DNA of 64,000 bases, taken from Chlorobiota bacterium (GTDB lineage: Bacteria > Bacteroidota > Bacteroidia > Bacteroidales > VadinHA17). Below, piece after piece: positions 28,501 through 36,788 of the stretch (positions are counted from its first letter, which is position 1; each line of letters begins with the position of its first letter). The position numbers were made by a program, and so were the translations under genes. Where the stretch lies: NCBI GenBank assembly GCA_013152085.1, contig JAADHC010000032.1:1-64000 (forward strand), in the 5' to 3' direction. The notes under the pieces were generated by a model. It was not told where the DNA came from. It saw only the letters and a list, made by a program, of their open reading frames with translations, and searched no databases.

Positions 28501-28919
28501 CCTTTCCATTCATTGATGGTATAAATAGTTATAAACTGCCGGCCTGCGGAATCAAGTTTTTCAACCAGGGAATGAAACTGCAGGTTTCCGGTCCTGTCGG
28601 GTTGAAAATATCCGAACTCCCGGTCACCACCGGCATAAAGGATACCCCGGCTATCCACAAATACAACATGTGTATTGACGTTCCCCGGTAACGGGTGCGC
28701 CCGCCAGCTTACACCATCATATTCCAGCACTCCATTATCCATGTTGGCGAAATACATTACACCACGCTGATCACGGGTTGCACTCCAGTTCTGGTCGGCT
28801 ACCTTCATCTCCGAAGGGTCAAAATACCGGACAAACGGAAACCCTTCACGGTTGATCTGTCCCAGGACAGGCAGAAAAGTCAGAATCAATAATAATAATG
28901 AAAGGAATTTATTTTTCAT
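25572..28919 (-). CDS. Propeller/Y_Y_Y sensor with cytoplasmic SpoIIE (PP2C) phosphatase
   Basis: 1115 residues. Signal peptide at 1-21; residues ~30-700 are a two-component-regulator-like propeller (repeated 'GVLEYDGVSW', 'SNGVFVREADD', 'LWVGTIEGIYDI', 'NIWFSTIYSGLVKLNL'). A Y_Y_Y domain follows ('IEYSYRLRGFDDNWSRWTNR', 'NGDFVFEVKARNIYGVEG'), then one transmembrane helix (~790-813), a coiled coil ending in 'DSIMYASRIQKAVLP', and a SpoIIE domain with 'RDIVSGDFYWM', 'AADCTGHGVPGAFMSLLG', 'KDGMDMAICVID' and 'GANDQVDDIIVIGLKL'. The phosphatase metal ligands (D of SGDF, ADCTGHG, DGMD, ANDQVDD) are in place. An extracytoplasmic signal presumably controls dephosphorylation of an anti-sigma antagonist; no partner is adjacent. 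Confidence 0.93.
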   Translation of the reverse strand: MKNKFLSLLLLILTFLPVLGQINREGFPFVRYFDPSEMKVADQNWSATRDQRGVMYFANMDNGVLEYDGVSWRAHPLPGNVNTHVVFVDSRGILYAGGDREFGYFQPDRTGNLQFHSLVEKLDSAGRQFITIYTINEWKGNIVFASTEYFYLFDPVKDTIRWVDIKNDGFQHGNYSFVVEDHYFHGEYAEGLLEFDGKHFKKVKNGGAFSLKAILSVLPYSDDEVIVLTYRSGVYGYNLKTGAVNPNIFSQKANEFLKTNQFFRGQVLPDGSYALGTLGAGLIIVTKDGKVRQILGRDSGLGNITITNVFYDKNAPASSQLWLPLDIGIAKIEWFSPFRYFSETHGFKGSINDIKVFRGKLYLATSNGVFVREADDDGRAIFVPVPEINSQAWSFLTFTPPGSTGEHLWVGTIEGIYDITNPDRIRLIEEGIPNLTPRGRKFYVYKLYATRNYPYKVFIGTNKNLVILEYRAGRWYKKLAINDFSEEVRSIKTDIENNIWFSTIYSGLVKLNLLDSNRYDIAIYGAKKGLKLNSGNQVFFVNKQVYAGNDKGLFVYQPEQDLFRRDTTFLPAGSNESVGVSGFINFGGNRYFLCVNHPDGTNHVKMVLSENGKMTSVSLPFLRLPSRRADAFCAEGNLVWIGISNQLFSYNTGTKTDYNAGFKTLIRKITIGEDSVLFGGAYFAPSDINILPVSDIQPVNIIPDIKYALNNLTFHWSCPYFEAEDNIEYSYRLRGFDDNWSRWTNRTEFPFTNIPNGDFVFEVKARNIYGVEGSTGSFTFTVLPPWYLTVWAFILYIILAFMLIVIIVKLYTRRLQNEKIRLEGIVAERTAEVVRQKEELTDSIMYASRIQKAVLPAERLLNEQFPEHFILFKPRDIVSGDFYWMTQRKNKIFVSAADCTGHGVPGAFMSLLGISFLNEIVNKSEISQPGLILDELRTHVMTSLKQRGEEGETKDGMDMAICVIDRDAMTLKYAGAYNPMYYVRPLTNEEKKIISAGKEPDFPRGSIYDDKNVLIQISADKMPIGISAKDQQSFTTHELKLIPGHCIYLFSDGYVDQFGGEQNKKFMSRAFKRLILSIQDIPMKEQRKVLDQNLLEWMGANDQVDDIIVIGLKLN

Positions 28920-29289
28920 CGGAGGCTTAACGTAAATCAGGACTAAAATAGAAAAAATAGCAGGAACTAAGAAATAATTTCCATGTACAATTTTTTATCG
29001 GGTTCATTTGATAAGGAAATTATAATTAAATCACAAATAACAGTACTTACTGAAAAATTGTTTCCATATCCGTCTGGAAAAAATAACAGACACACATATC
29101 ACACATAATCATATTGTTACAAACAATCCTGCCTTGTTATTTTCTTATAGCCCGTTTAAAAATCCTGTCCGGTTCCAGACATTTTTTAAAACCCGGAAAA
29201 CATTTTATAATTTTTTCAGTAAATTAGTAGAAAAGTCATACAACCAAAATCCCGGCAGTTTAGTCTGTCCTAAACAGATTGTACAGTTT
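28920..29289. other. 370-bp AT-rich region between divergent SpoIIE-type and C25 protease genes
   Basis: Contains the promoters of both genes but no exact TAnnTTTG box. Two small inverted repeats are visible: ATTGTT-ACA-AACAAT at 29113-29127 and GTTTAG-6 bp-CTAAAC at 29258-29275, the latter 15 bp before the protease ATG. An open frame from a TTG at 29134 joins the protease frame but would put 52 charged residues before the signal peptide, so it is treated as untranslated leader. Confidence 0.4.
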
Positions 29290-32200
29290 ATGCGTGTAAA
29301 ATCTTTTCCGAGGATACTTACAGTATTGTTCCTGTTGGCAGCAGGTGGCATATCCGCGAAAGCACAGGTTCCCCGGCACCTGCGATGGAGTAATTATCCT
29401 GCAGGTATTCATCTTACTTCTTCTTCTTTATACGGGCTTTCGGTAACCCTCGATATTTCGACGGTGCGCATGATGGAGATCCCTACGGGACAAAGGTCAT
29501 TCCTGCGGATCCTGCATCCGGGACTGACTCCCGATTATAAAAGCGGTTATCCCGAATTACCGGTAATGCGGAAGCTTATTGAGATACCTGCCGGCAGCAA
29601 AGTGGTCGTTGAACATATTTCTTATGAAACCCATATATTGTCTCTTTCCGAAATGGGTTTTACAGATAAGCTCTATCCTAACCAGCCTTCCGTACAGAAA
29701 AACACCGACCCCACACAGCAGAAGTTTGTTTACCGGGAAAAAGCTTATGAACAGGATGAGCTGACCGGTGACACGATCATTTCGATCCATAAGGAAGGCA
29801 TTCTCCGGGGCAGGCAACTTGCCACACTTACGTTTTCTCCGTTTCGTTATAATCCGGTGACCAATACCCTGGAGATCAGGGACCATATACATCTGACATT
29901 GCGATTTGTAGGAGGGAACCTTTCCAAAACCATATCACGGCACAAAAGCCTTTCCACACCGGTATTTGAACCAACTTTCAATAAAATTTTCAACTATACG
30001 AACGACCGTCCGAAATCGGTAACCACCCCCCCGCTGAAAATGGTTATTCTGACAGATACTATTTTTAAAAACAGCCTGAAAGATTTTATCCGATGGAAAA
30101 CAGCCAAGGGCATTGAAGTTGTGGTGGCATACAGGGGTGATCCTGCCGTTGGGACCACGGTTGCCGAAATGAAAGCGTATTTGAAAAACCTATACGATTC
30201 GGCTACTCCTGATAATCCGGCTCCCTCCTATCTTCTGATCATCGGGGACGTGGAGCAGATTCCGGCTTCCAGCACCGCAGGACAGTATACCGATCTATAT
30301 TATGCTGAATATGATGGCAATGGAGATTATATTCCCGATATTTATTTTGGACGATTTTCCGCCCGAGATTCGGCCGAACTTGCTCCCATTCTGGAGAAAA
30401 ACCTGGAATACGAACAATACCTGTTTCCGGATCCCTCTTTTTTAGGTGAAGCTGTCATGATCGCAGGTGTGGACGGTGCCTATGCTTCTGTCTGGGGCAA
30501 CGGTCAGATCAATTACGGGACAAACTATTATTACAATACGGATCACGGAATCCTTTCCCATACCTATCTGTATCCTGAGTCCGGCAGCAGCGATGCACAA
30601 ATCATCCAGGATATCAGCAACGGTGTAGGTTTTGTGAATTACACCGGACACGGGTATTCCGACCGCTGGGAAGATCCGCGTTTTTCCATCACCGATATCG
30701 ACGGGCTGCAAAACAATCATAAATACCCGTTGATGATCGGGAATGGCTGTGTTACTGCAACCTTCGGACTTCCGGAATGTTTTGCCGAAGCCCTGGTACG
30801 TGCACCCGGAAAAGGTGCGCTTTCTTATATCGGATGCTCTAATGATTCGTACTGGGATGAAGATTACTATTGGGCTGTGGGCGTTGGTCCTATTGTAGCC
30901 AATCCGAAATACGAAGATACAGGTCTGGGGATGTACGACCGCCTGTTCCACGATCATCAGGAACCCGAACAGGAGTGGTATATCAACCAGTCGCAAATGG
31001 TATTTGCCGGAAATTTGGCTGTTATGACCGGTGTACCTTCGCGGGCTCAATACTACTGGGAAATTTATCAGCTCCTCGGTGATCCCTCACTTATGGTTTA
31101 TCTGTCTGTGCCTGACGCCCTTCCGGTGAACGTCCCGCATCAAATTCCTACAGGCCTTACCAACCTTACCGTAATCACCGAAGATCATGCCGTTATTGCC
31201 CTTTCGGGAAATGACACCCTGGTAGCTACAGCATACAGCAATGATGACGGGATCGCTATCCTCAATTTCCCTCCGCTTATAAAAACGGGCTATATTCACC
31301 TGGTTGGGACCAGGCAAAACCGCAGGCCTTTTATCGATTCCATAGAGGTAATCTCTAACGATAATCCCTATATATCTCTTGAGGAGACTATGGTTAATGA
31401 CTCTGCCACCAATGGGGACGGACTGGCAGATTTCGGGGAATCCTTTTATCTGGCTGCCAGGATCCACAATCTCGGATTGACAGATGCAGGACAGGTTACG
31501 GCCGTATTGTCCACAACATCTCCGCATGTAGTCCTTTCTGACAGCACAATGGAAGCCATCACTACCCTGACAGCACAAAATGACACCCTGATTAACCGTG
31601 CTTTTCGGATACAAATCGCTGACAGTGTGCAGGATGGCGAAGTAATCACTTTTGCGGCAAAATTCAGTGACCAGAATGATAGTACATGGATATCTTACTT
31701 CACCCTCAGGTTACATGCGCCCGAATTATATCTGGGTTCCCTTTCCGTAAACGATCTGGAAAAAGGCAACGGTAACCGCCGTCTTGAACCCGGTGAATCG
31801 GTCAAACTAAATCTTCCGGTATTTAACCAGGGGAGTGCCACCTCCGACTCCCTCATTATCCACGTTAGTATGCCCGATTCGATGGTAGTCACTTATGTAG
31901 ATACAATACGTGCAGCACCGTTGGGTCCTGCATCCGAAGGAAATTATCTCATATCCCTTACCCTGGATCCTGCCGTTGCCTACGGTACACTACTGGAAAT
32001 TACAGCAGGATTTATTTCGGGAGGATACTATGCGGAAAAAATCTATACTATCCCGGTTGGATTATCCTATGATGATTTTGAACTGGATAATTTCAATGCC
32101 CTGCCATGGGAACAGGATTCTCTTCATCCCTGGATTATCACGGATGAGACCCCTTATGAAGGGACCTTTTCAGCGCATTCGGGGAGCATTACCAACAATC

Positions 32201-33411
32201 AATCCTCACAGCTTTCCATTGCCGTAGAAACTTTTCAGGACGATTCCGTGCACTTTTTTGCCAAAGTTTCTTCGGAGAAAGATTATGACTTCCTGCGCTT
32301 TATCATAGATGGAAATGAAATGGGGAAATGGGCAGGTGAGATTCCCTGGTCAATCTATGGATTCCCGCTGCCCGCAGGCCAGCATACCCTTACGTGGAAA
32401 TACACTAAGGATGGTTCCGTATCAAAGGGATATGATGCTTCATGGATAGATTATGTTGTATTTCCACTTTACAGTTTCTCAACTTCAGATGTTGGTATTA
32501 TGCAGATTCTCTCCCCAAAATCAGGGAGTGGACTCAGCAGTACAGAAACATTAACCGTTACCGTTAAGAATTTCGGGAACTCGACGATCACGGATATTCC
32601 TGTTGGATTTATCCTCGATCAGGAGCCTGTAGTAAAAGACACACTCCGTACTACGTTAAATTCCGGCGATACGGCAACTTTTTCTTTCCAGCCTACCCTT
32701 GATCTGTCCAATATCAGATCTTATCATTTAAAGGTATTTACCAATGTTTCAGGCGACCAGGTTCCGGTAAATGATACGTTACAGGTTTTGGTCATTCACG
32801 AAGGGGTTATTGATGTATCTCTTGATTCGATTCTTTCGCCGATTCCGGATTCCGTATACACCGGAACAGAAAAAATCGGCGTGCGTCTGATCAACCTTAG
32901 CAACGGGTCGGTATCAGATATCCCTTTGGCTTATGTCATCAACGGCCAGCCGCCCGTACAGGAAATTGCAGACACCTTATTTAATCCCGGGGACACACTG
33001 GATTACTTCTTCCTGCAAACCGCTGACATGTCCGATTCAGGAGATTATACCATTGTCATTTATTGTACCATCACCGGAGATGTGGTTACATCCAACGATA
33101 CCCTCCGGGTTGTCCTTTATAATAAAATCACATCCGTAGATCCGGGAGATTATATCCGGGAGATTCGTTTATATCCTAATCCGGCACGAAATGATCTTAC
33201 CCTTCAAATGAACCTGACAAAACCGGTAAGTTTCAATATCCGGATCATTGACCTGTCCGGAAAAGTATGGTTTAACCGTCTTTATGAACCCCGGCAGGGA
33301 AATCTCAGGCTACAAATTACTTTACAGGGACTGGTTCCGGGCACTTATTATTTAATGATCTCCAACCCGTCAGGCAGACGTTCCTTACCGTTTATCAAAA
33401 TCAGCTACTGA
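29290..33411 (+). CDS. Secreted C25-family (gingipain-like) cysteine protease with T9SS sorting domain
   Basis: 1373 residues from ATG 29290, which starts a clean signal peptide ending ISAKAQ (~residue 25). A pro-region (~30-240) precedes the peptidase C25 domain: 'SYLLIIGDVEQIPASS', 'DLYYAEYDGNGDYIPDIYFGRFSARD', catalytic His454 in 'NYTGHGYSDRW' and Cys487 in 'IGNGCVTATFG', spaced as in gingipains. The remaining ~800 residues contain CARDB-like Ig repeats and a jelly-roll-like segment ('SQLSIAVETFQDDSVHFFAKVSSEKDYDFLRF'). The end is a type A T9SS signal: 'IRLYPNPARNDLTL' through 'LQGLVPGTYYLMI'. It should be exported by Sec, then by T9SS to the cell surface. Cleavage specificity cannot be read from the sequence. 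Confidence 0.94.
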   Translation: MRVKSFPRILTVLFLLAAGGISAKAQVPRHLRWSNYPAGIHLTSSSLYGLSVTLDISTVRMMEIPTGQRSFLRILHPGLTPDYKSGYPELPVMRKLIEIPAGSKVVVEHISYETHILSLSEMGFTDKLYPNQPSVQKNTDPTQQKFVYREKAYEQDELTGDTIISIHKEGILRGRQLATLTFSPFRYNPVTNTLEIRDHIHLTLRFVGGNLSKTISRHKSLSTPVFEPTFNKIFNYTNDRPKSVTTPPLKMVILTDTIFKNSLKDFIRWKTAKGIEVVVAYRGDPAVGTTVAEMKAYLKNLYDSATPDNPAPSYLLIIGDVEQIPASSTAGQYTDLYYAEYDGNGDYIPDIYFGRFSARDSAELAPILEKNLEYEQYLFPDPSFLGEAVMIAGVDGAYASVWGNGQINYGTNYYYNTDHGILSHTYLYPESGSSDAQIIQDISNGVGFVNYTGHGYSDRWEDPRFSITDIDGLQNNHKYPLMIGNGCVTATFGLPECFAEALVRAPGKGALSYIGCSNDSYWDEDYYWAVGVGPIVANPKYEDTGLGMYDRLFHDHQEPEQEWYINQSQMVFAGNLAVMTGVPSRAQYYWEIYQLLGDPSLMVYLSVPDALPVNVPHQIPTGLTNLTVITEDHAVIALSGNDTLVATAYSNDDGIAILNFPPLIKTGYIHLVGTRQNRRPFIDSIEVISNDNPYISLEETMVNDSATNGDGLADFGESFYLAARIHNLGLTDAGQVTAVLSTTSPHVVLSDSTMEAITTLTAQNDTLINRAFRIQIADSVQDGEVITFAAKFSDQNDSTWISYFTLRLHAPELYLGSLSVNDLEKGNGNRRLEPGESVKLNLPVFNQGSATSDSLIIHVSMPDSMVVTYVDTIRAAPLGPASEGNYLISLTLDPAVAYGTLLEITAGFISGGYYAEKIYTIPVGLSYDDFELDNFNALPWEQDSLHPWIITDETPYEGTFSAHSGSITNNQSSQLSIAVETFQDDSVHFFAKVSSEKDYDFLRFIIDGNEMGKWAGEIPWSIYGFPLPAGQHTLTWKYTKDGSVSKGYDASWIDYVVFPLYSFSTSDVGIMQILSPKSGSGLSSTETLTVTVKNFGNSTITDIPVGFILDQEPVVKDTLRTTLNSGDTATFSFQPTLDLSNIRSYHLKVFTNVSGDQVPVNDTLQVLVIHEGVIDVSLDSILSPIPDSVYTGTEKIGVRLINLSNGSVSDIPLAYVINGQPPVQEIADTLFNPGDTLDYFFLQTADMSDSGDYTIVIYCTITGDVVTSNDTLRVVLYNKITSVDPGDYIREIRLYPNPARNDLTLQMNLTKPVSFNIRIIDLSGKVWFNRLYEPRQGNLRLQITLQGLVPGTYYLMISNPSGRRSLPFIKISY

Positions 33412-33588
33412 TTTTTTCCGTTCAAAACCACAATACAACAAACCGGACAATCGGCAACCTGCTCCACACCGGTATATAATGGATGATCATTTTTGAAACG
33501 ACCCATGGTTTGTTATCACGGCTAATTTTATTTTTTGCAATCAATATTTCAGGAAAAAGCGTAATTTTAATTTCAAAAAACTTTGGTT

Positions 33589-34176
33589 ATGAACGAAAGA
33601 ATTCCAACCCGTAATGAAGCTTTTACGCTATTCAGACAATACAACAAATCGGAAAGCCTTACCAAACATGCCCTGGCTGTCGAGGGGGTTATGCGGTATA
33701 TGGCCCGGAAATACAATGAGGATGAGGAAAAATGGGGTATTGTCGGACTTGTCCACGACCTTGATTATGAAATGTATCCGGAACAACACTGTAAAAAATC
33801 CGAAGAGATCCTGCGGAAAGCCGGATGGCCCGAAGAATATATACGAGCCGTACTCAGCCATGGATGGGGTATCGTCACGGATGTCGAACCACTGTCACGG
33901 ATGGAAAAAGTGCTGTATGCCGTGGATGAGCTTACCGGGTTGGTTGTTACCTCAGCACTGGTACGTCCTTCGAAAAGTGTTCTGGACATGAAAGCAAAAT
34001 CGGTCAGGAAAAAGTGGAAAGACAAAAGATTTGCCGCCGGTGTAAACCGCGGGGTTATCGAAAAAGGAGCTGAAATGCTTGATGTTGAACTTACCGATCT
34101 GATCACTGATACGATCATGGGAATGCGTGAGGTTGCCGGGGAAATCGGACTGAAGGGAAATCCCATGCCCGAATAA
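33589..34176 (+). CDS. HD (HDIG-type) domain hydrolase
   Basis: 195 residues from ATG 33589 (a TTG two codons upstream is less likely). The HD phosphohydrolase signature is 'HALAVEGVMRYMARKYN' (first His), 'VGLVHDLDYEMYPEQH' (HD pair), and 'VLSHGWG' followed by 'VLYAVDELTGLVV' (final Asp). These match the group of short HDIG proteins common in anaerobes, which hydrolyse nucleotides or phosphate esters. It is the first of three tightly spaced plus-strand genes (17 bp before the Mut7-C gene). The substrate is unknown. Confidence 0.88.
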   Translation: MNERIPTRNEAFTLFRQYNKSESLTKHALAVEGVMRYMARKYNEDEEKWGIVGLVHDLDYEMYPEQHCKKSEEILRKAGWPEEYIRAVLSHGWGIVTDVEPLSRMEKVLYAVDELTGLVVTSALVRPSKSVLDMKAKSVRKKWKDKRFAAGVNRGVIEKGAEMLDVELTDLITDTIMGMREVAGEIGLKGNPMPE

Positions 34177-34193
34177 ATCATCAAAACAGAAAG

Positions 34194-34946
34194 ATGCCGG
34201 ATATTGTACATTTCAGGTTTTATGCCGAATTGAATGATTTCCTTCCGACAAAAAAGCGGAATATCAAAGAACATGCGTACCCGCTGAGAGGGAAAAATTC
34301 GGTAAAGGATGCTATCGAATCTTTTGGCATTCCGCATACCGAAGTGGATCTTATTCTGGTAAATCAAAAACCGGTGTCGTTTTCGTATCATCTTCATCCC
34401 CTGGATCAGGTTTCGGTATACCCGGTATTTGAATCTTTTGATATCCTGGGTATCAGTCATTTACGAAGCAAACCACTCCGCCACCCGGCTTTTGTACTGG
34501 ATGTTCATCTCGGACGTCTGGCCAGGTGGCTCCGTACAGCAGGCTTCGACACTCTTTACCGTAATGATTACCGGGATGATGAGATCATTGATCTTTCGGT
34601 AGCGGAAAAAAGGATTGTCCTGACACGTGATATCGGCATCTTAAAAAACAGCAGGGTAACACACGGTTATTTTGTTCGCCAGATTTATCCCGGAAAACAA
34701 TTCGGGGAAATTATACAAAGATTTCATCTCTCGCGTGAGATGATCTCTTTTTCGAGGTGTATCCACTGTAATCATCCCCTGGTAAAAGTTAAAAAATCCA
34801 GCATCCTGAACCATCTGCAACCATTGACCAAAAAATACTACGATGAATTTATGCAATGTCCCCGGTGCGGAAAGATTTACTGGAAAGGTAGTCACTATCA
34901 GCGAATGAAGAAGAAACTGGAAATGTTCGCGGATCAGACTTCATGA
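34194..34946 (+). CDS. Mut7-C RNase domain protein with N-terminal ubiquitin-like (Mut7-C Ub) domain
   Basis: 250 residues. The N-terminal ~80 residues match the Mut7-C ubiquitin domain ('VHFRFYAELNDFLP', 'VNQKPVSFSYHLHPLDQVSVYPVFESFDI'). The C-terminal Mut7-C RNase domain, a PIN-like fold, has 'FVLDVHLGRLARWLRTAGFDTLY', 'DDEIIDLSVAEKRIVLTRDIGIL' with acidic catalytic residues, and a zinc ribbon formed by CIHC and CPRC with 'WKGSHYQRM'. It is thought to cleave RNA. It lies between an HD hydrolase and a metallophosphatase with gaps of 17 bp and 1 bp, so all three are probably one transcript. Confidence 0.9.
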   Translation: MPDIVHFRFYAELNDFLPTKKRNIKEHAYPLRGKNSVKDAIESFGIPHTEVDLILVNQKPVSFSYHLHPLDQVSVYPVFESFDILGISHLRSKPLRHPAFVLDVHLGRLARWLRTAGFDTLYRNDYRDDEIIDLSVAEKRIVLTRDIGILKNSRVTHGYFVRQIYPGKQFGEIIQRFHLSREMISFSRCIHCNHPLVKVKKSSILNHLQPLTKKYYDEFMQCPRCGKIYWKGSHYQRMKKKLEMFADQTS

Positions 34947-34947
34947 T

Positions 34948-35637
34948 ATGAGAACATACGTAGTCGGTGATATTCACGGGGCAGCCAAAGCCCTGGAGCA
35001 GGTACTGGGCCGTGCCGGTTTTGATCGTGATCGCGACCGTTTGATCTGTCTCGGGGATATTTGCGACGGATGGCCGGATGTTCAGGCCGCATTTAACATC
35101 CTGCTGTCGCTAAAACATCTTGTATATCTCCTGGGAAACCATGATTTCTGGGCGTTGCAATGGATGAAAACCGGAGCTTCTCCTCCCTTGTGGCTCCCGC
35201 AGGGAGGCAAAGCTACGATAAAAAGTTACCATGATGTTCCTGTCCCCGAAGCACATATTGAATTATTAGCCTCTGCTTTTCCGTACTTTATCGAAGGGAA
35301 CAATTGTTTTGTCCATGGTGGTTTTGATCCCTCAAAACCCCTTAGTGAACATACGCTGGAAGAGTTGTTATGGGACCGTACGCTGGTATCCAGGGCCATG
35401 AACCTGATTGATCAGGACAACATAAGCGCGCTGACACCCTTTAGTGAAGTATTTATCGGCCATACCCCTACACTTAACTACGGGTTCGACCGCCCTATTC
35501 ATATCTTTGAACTCTGGATGATGGATACCGGTGCCGGATGGCAGGGACGGTTGAGCATGATCGATATTGCCACTTTTGATATCTACCAAAGCGATCCTGT
35601 TCCCACACTCTATCCAAAAGAACGGGGAAGGTTCTGA
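34948..35637 (+). CDS. PP1/2A-like metallophosphoesterase
   Basis: 229 residues, cytoplasmic. All metallophosphoesterase motifs are present in order: 'VGDIHG' (8-13), 'CLGDICDGWPD', 'LLGNHDFW', 'FVHGGFDP' and 'IGHTPT'. It resembles bacterial serine/threonine phosphatase or Ap4A hydrolase-type proteins (PrpA/ApaH relatives) and could act on phosphoproteins or dinucleotides. It begins 1 bp after the Mut7-C stop, so translation is coupled. Substrate undetermined. Confidence 0.9.
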   Translation: MRTYVVGDIHGAAKALEQVLGRAGFDRDRDRLICLGDICDGWPDVQAAFNILLSLKHLVYLLGNHDFWALQWMKTGASPPLWLPQGGKATIKSYHDVPVPEAHIELLASAFPYFIEGNNCFVHGGFDPSKPLSEHTLEELLWDRTLVSRAMNLIDQDNISALTPFSEVFIGHTPTLNYGFDRPIHIFELWMMDTGAGWQGRLSMIDIATFDIYQSDPVPTLYPKERGRF

Positions 35638-35657
35638 CCCGGTATGTAACACTATAA

Positions 35658-36623
35658 TTAACTTACCGCTGCACCGGCTTTTTCCAGAAGCGCTTTCGTT
35701 GCCCTGATCCCGTCATATTCACTGAGTTTATCACCTTCATATTCGATACCAATATAATCGGTATAACCGGCATCTTTGACAATCTGGAGCATTTTATAAT
35801 AATCGGTTTCGGTTTCGTTGCCGTTCTTATCAAAGTTATGTGATTTGGCACTGACCCCTCTGGCCCAGGGCATCATCTCCTTAACACCCTGATAACGGTC
35901 GTAGGTTTCAGTTTCACTGATCCTGAAGTTTCCGAAATCCGGTAGTGTACCGATTCTGGGATGATCAACCATTTTCATGACACCGGTAAGCCATTTTCCA
36001 TTACTGGAGATACCGCCATGGTTCTCAACGATGATATTGATGTCGTACTTATCGCCATACTCACAAAGTTTCCTCAGGCCATCAGCGGCCAGTTTCATTT
36101 GCTCTTCCCAGGTACCTTCACTGCGGGCATTTACCCGGATACACCGGCAACCGAGAAATTTGGCAGCTTCTACCCATTTATAATGGTTTTCAACAGCCTG
36201 TTCCCGTTTTTCGGTATCAGGATCACCCAGATTACCTTCGGCATCACACATGATCAGGTTACTATATACCCCTTCATCATCGCACCGTTTTTTAAGTTCT
36301 CCGAGGTAAGTTTCATCACGGGCTTTGGAAAAATAGAAAGTATTTACATACTCTACGGCATTGATACCGAAATCCCGGCGGGCAACGATAGGAAAATCCA
36401 GCGGATCTTTTGTGCCCTGCAGGATGGCATCCGGATCGGTTTGGAGCAATTCCCAGCGGATCGGATCACCAAAGTAGGTTCTGTGAAGTGACCATTGGGC
36501 CAGGGAAATCTTAAAAAACAGTTTCGGAGAGGTAGTACATGACTTCAGTATGGATGGGGCCAGTCCTGCTCCGGCGCCTGCAATAGCCATATTACGGACA
36601 AAAGTTCTTCGGGTTTGTGTCAT
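35658..36623 (-). CDS. Tat-exported sugar phosphate isomerase/epimerase-like TIM-barrel protein
   Basis: 321 residues. Tat signal: '[27 protein letters not shown]' (RRxFxRN, then a hydrophobic stretch; the Cys could be a lipidation site). The body is an AP-endonuclease-2-type TIM barrel, as in xylose isomerase-like proteins: '[12 protein letters not shown]', '[14 protein letters not shown]', '[12 protein letters not shown]', '[17 protein letters not shown]', '[11 protein letters not shown]' and '[13 protein letters not shown]' carry the metal-binding residues. It is 165 bp after a DUF1080 gene on the same strand, with a strong hairpin between. Together with the Gfo/Idh and DUF1080 neighbours it fits 3-keto-glycoside processing; that is inference. 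Confidence 0.85.
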   Translation of the reverse strand: MTQTRRTFVRNMAIAGAGAGLAPSILKSCTTSPKLFFKISLAQWSLHRTYFGDPIRWELLQTDPDAILQGTKDPLDFPIVARRDFGINAVEYVNTFYFSKARDETYLGELKKRCDDEGVYSNLIMCDAEGNLGDPDTEKREQAVENHYKWVEAAKFLGCRCIRVNARSEGTWEEQMKLAADGLRKLCEYGDKYDINIIVENHGGISSNGKWLTGVMKMVDHPRIGTLPDFGNFRISETETYDRYQGVKEMMPWARGVSAKSHNFDKNGNETETDYYKMLQIVKDAGYTDYIGIEYEGDKLSEYDGIRATKALLEKAGAAVS

Positions 36624-36693
36624 CGGATTTGGTTTATGGGTTTATATTGCATGGGGATGTGCTGATCGATATCAGGTTCACTGTCAACTTAAA

Positions 36694-36737
36694 GCTTTCG
36701 TGTCCTGGAAGTAAATCACCCACCAGAACACGAAAGC
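36694..36737 (-). terminator. Strong hairpin between DUF1080 and TIM-barrel genes
   Basis: Arms 36694-36708 and 36723-36737 pair over 15 bp with one C/A mismatch (core GCTTTCGTGT with ACACGAAAGC), separated by a 14-nt loop. On the minus strand it is followed by only a short T-run, so it may attenuate rather than stop transcription into the TIM-barrel gene, or stabilise the upstream message. Confidence 0.55.
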
Positions 36738-36788
36738 ATCAGGTTTTACAAAGGAGTGGTAAAATCAGCACGCTCAAAGGCGTAATGT

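Noticed and set aside
29134-29289. Upstream TTG-initiated extension of the C25 protease
   Set aside because: It would place 52 residues ahead of an otherwise normal signal peptide; the ATG at 29290 is preferred.
34284-34289. CTGAGA as in the TPP riboswitch
   Set aside because: Lies inside the Mut7-C coding sequence, and the other thi-box segments are absent.
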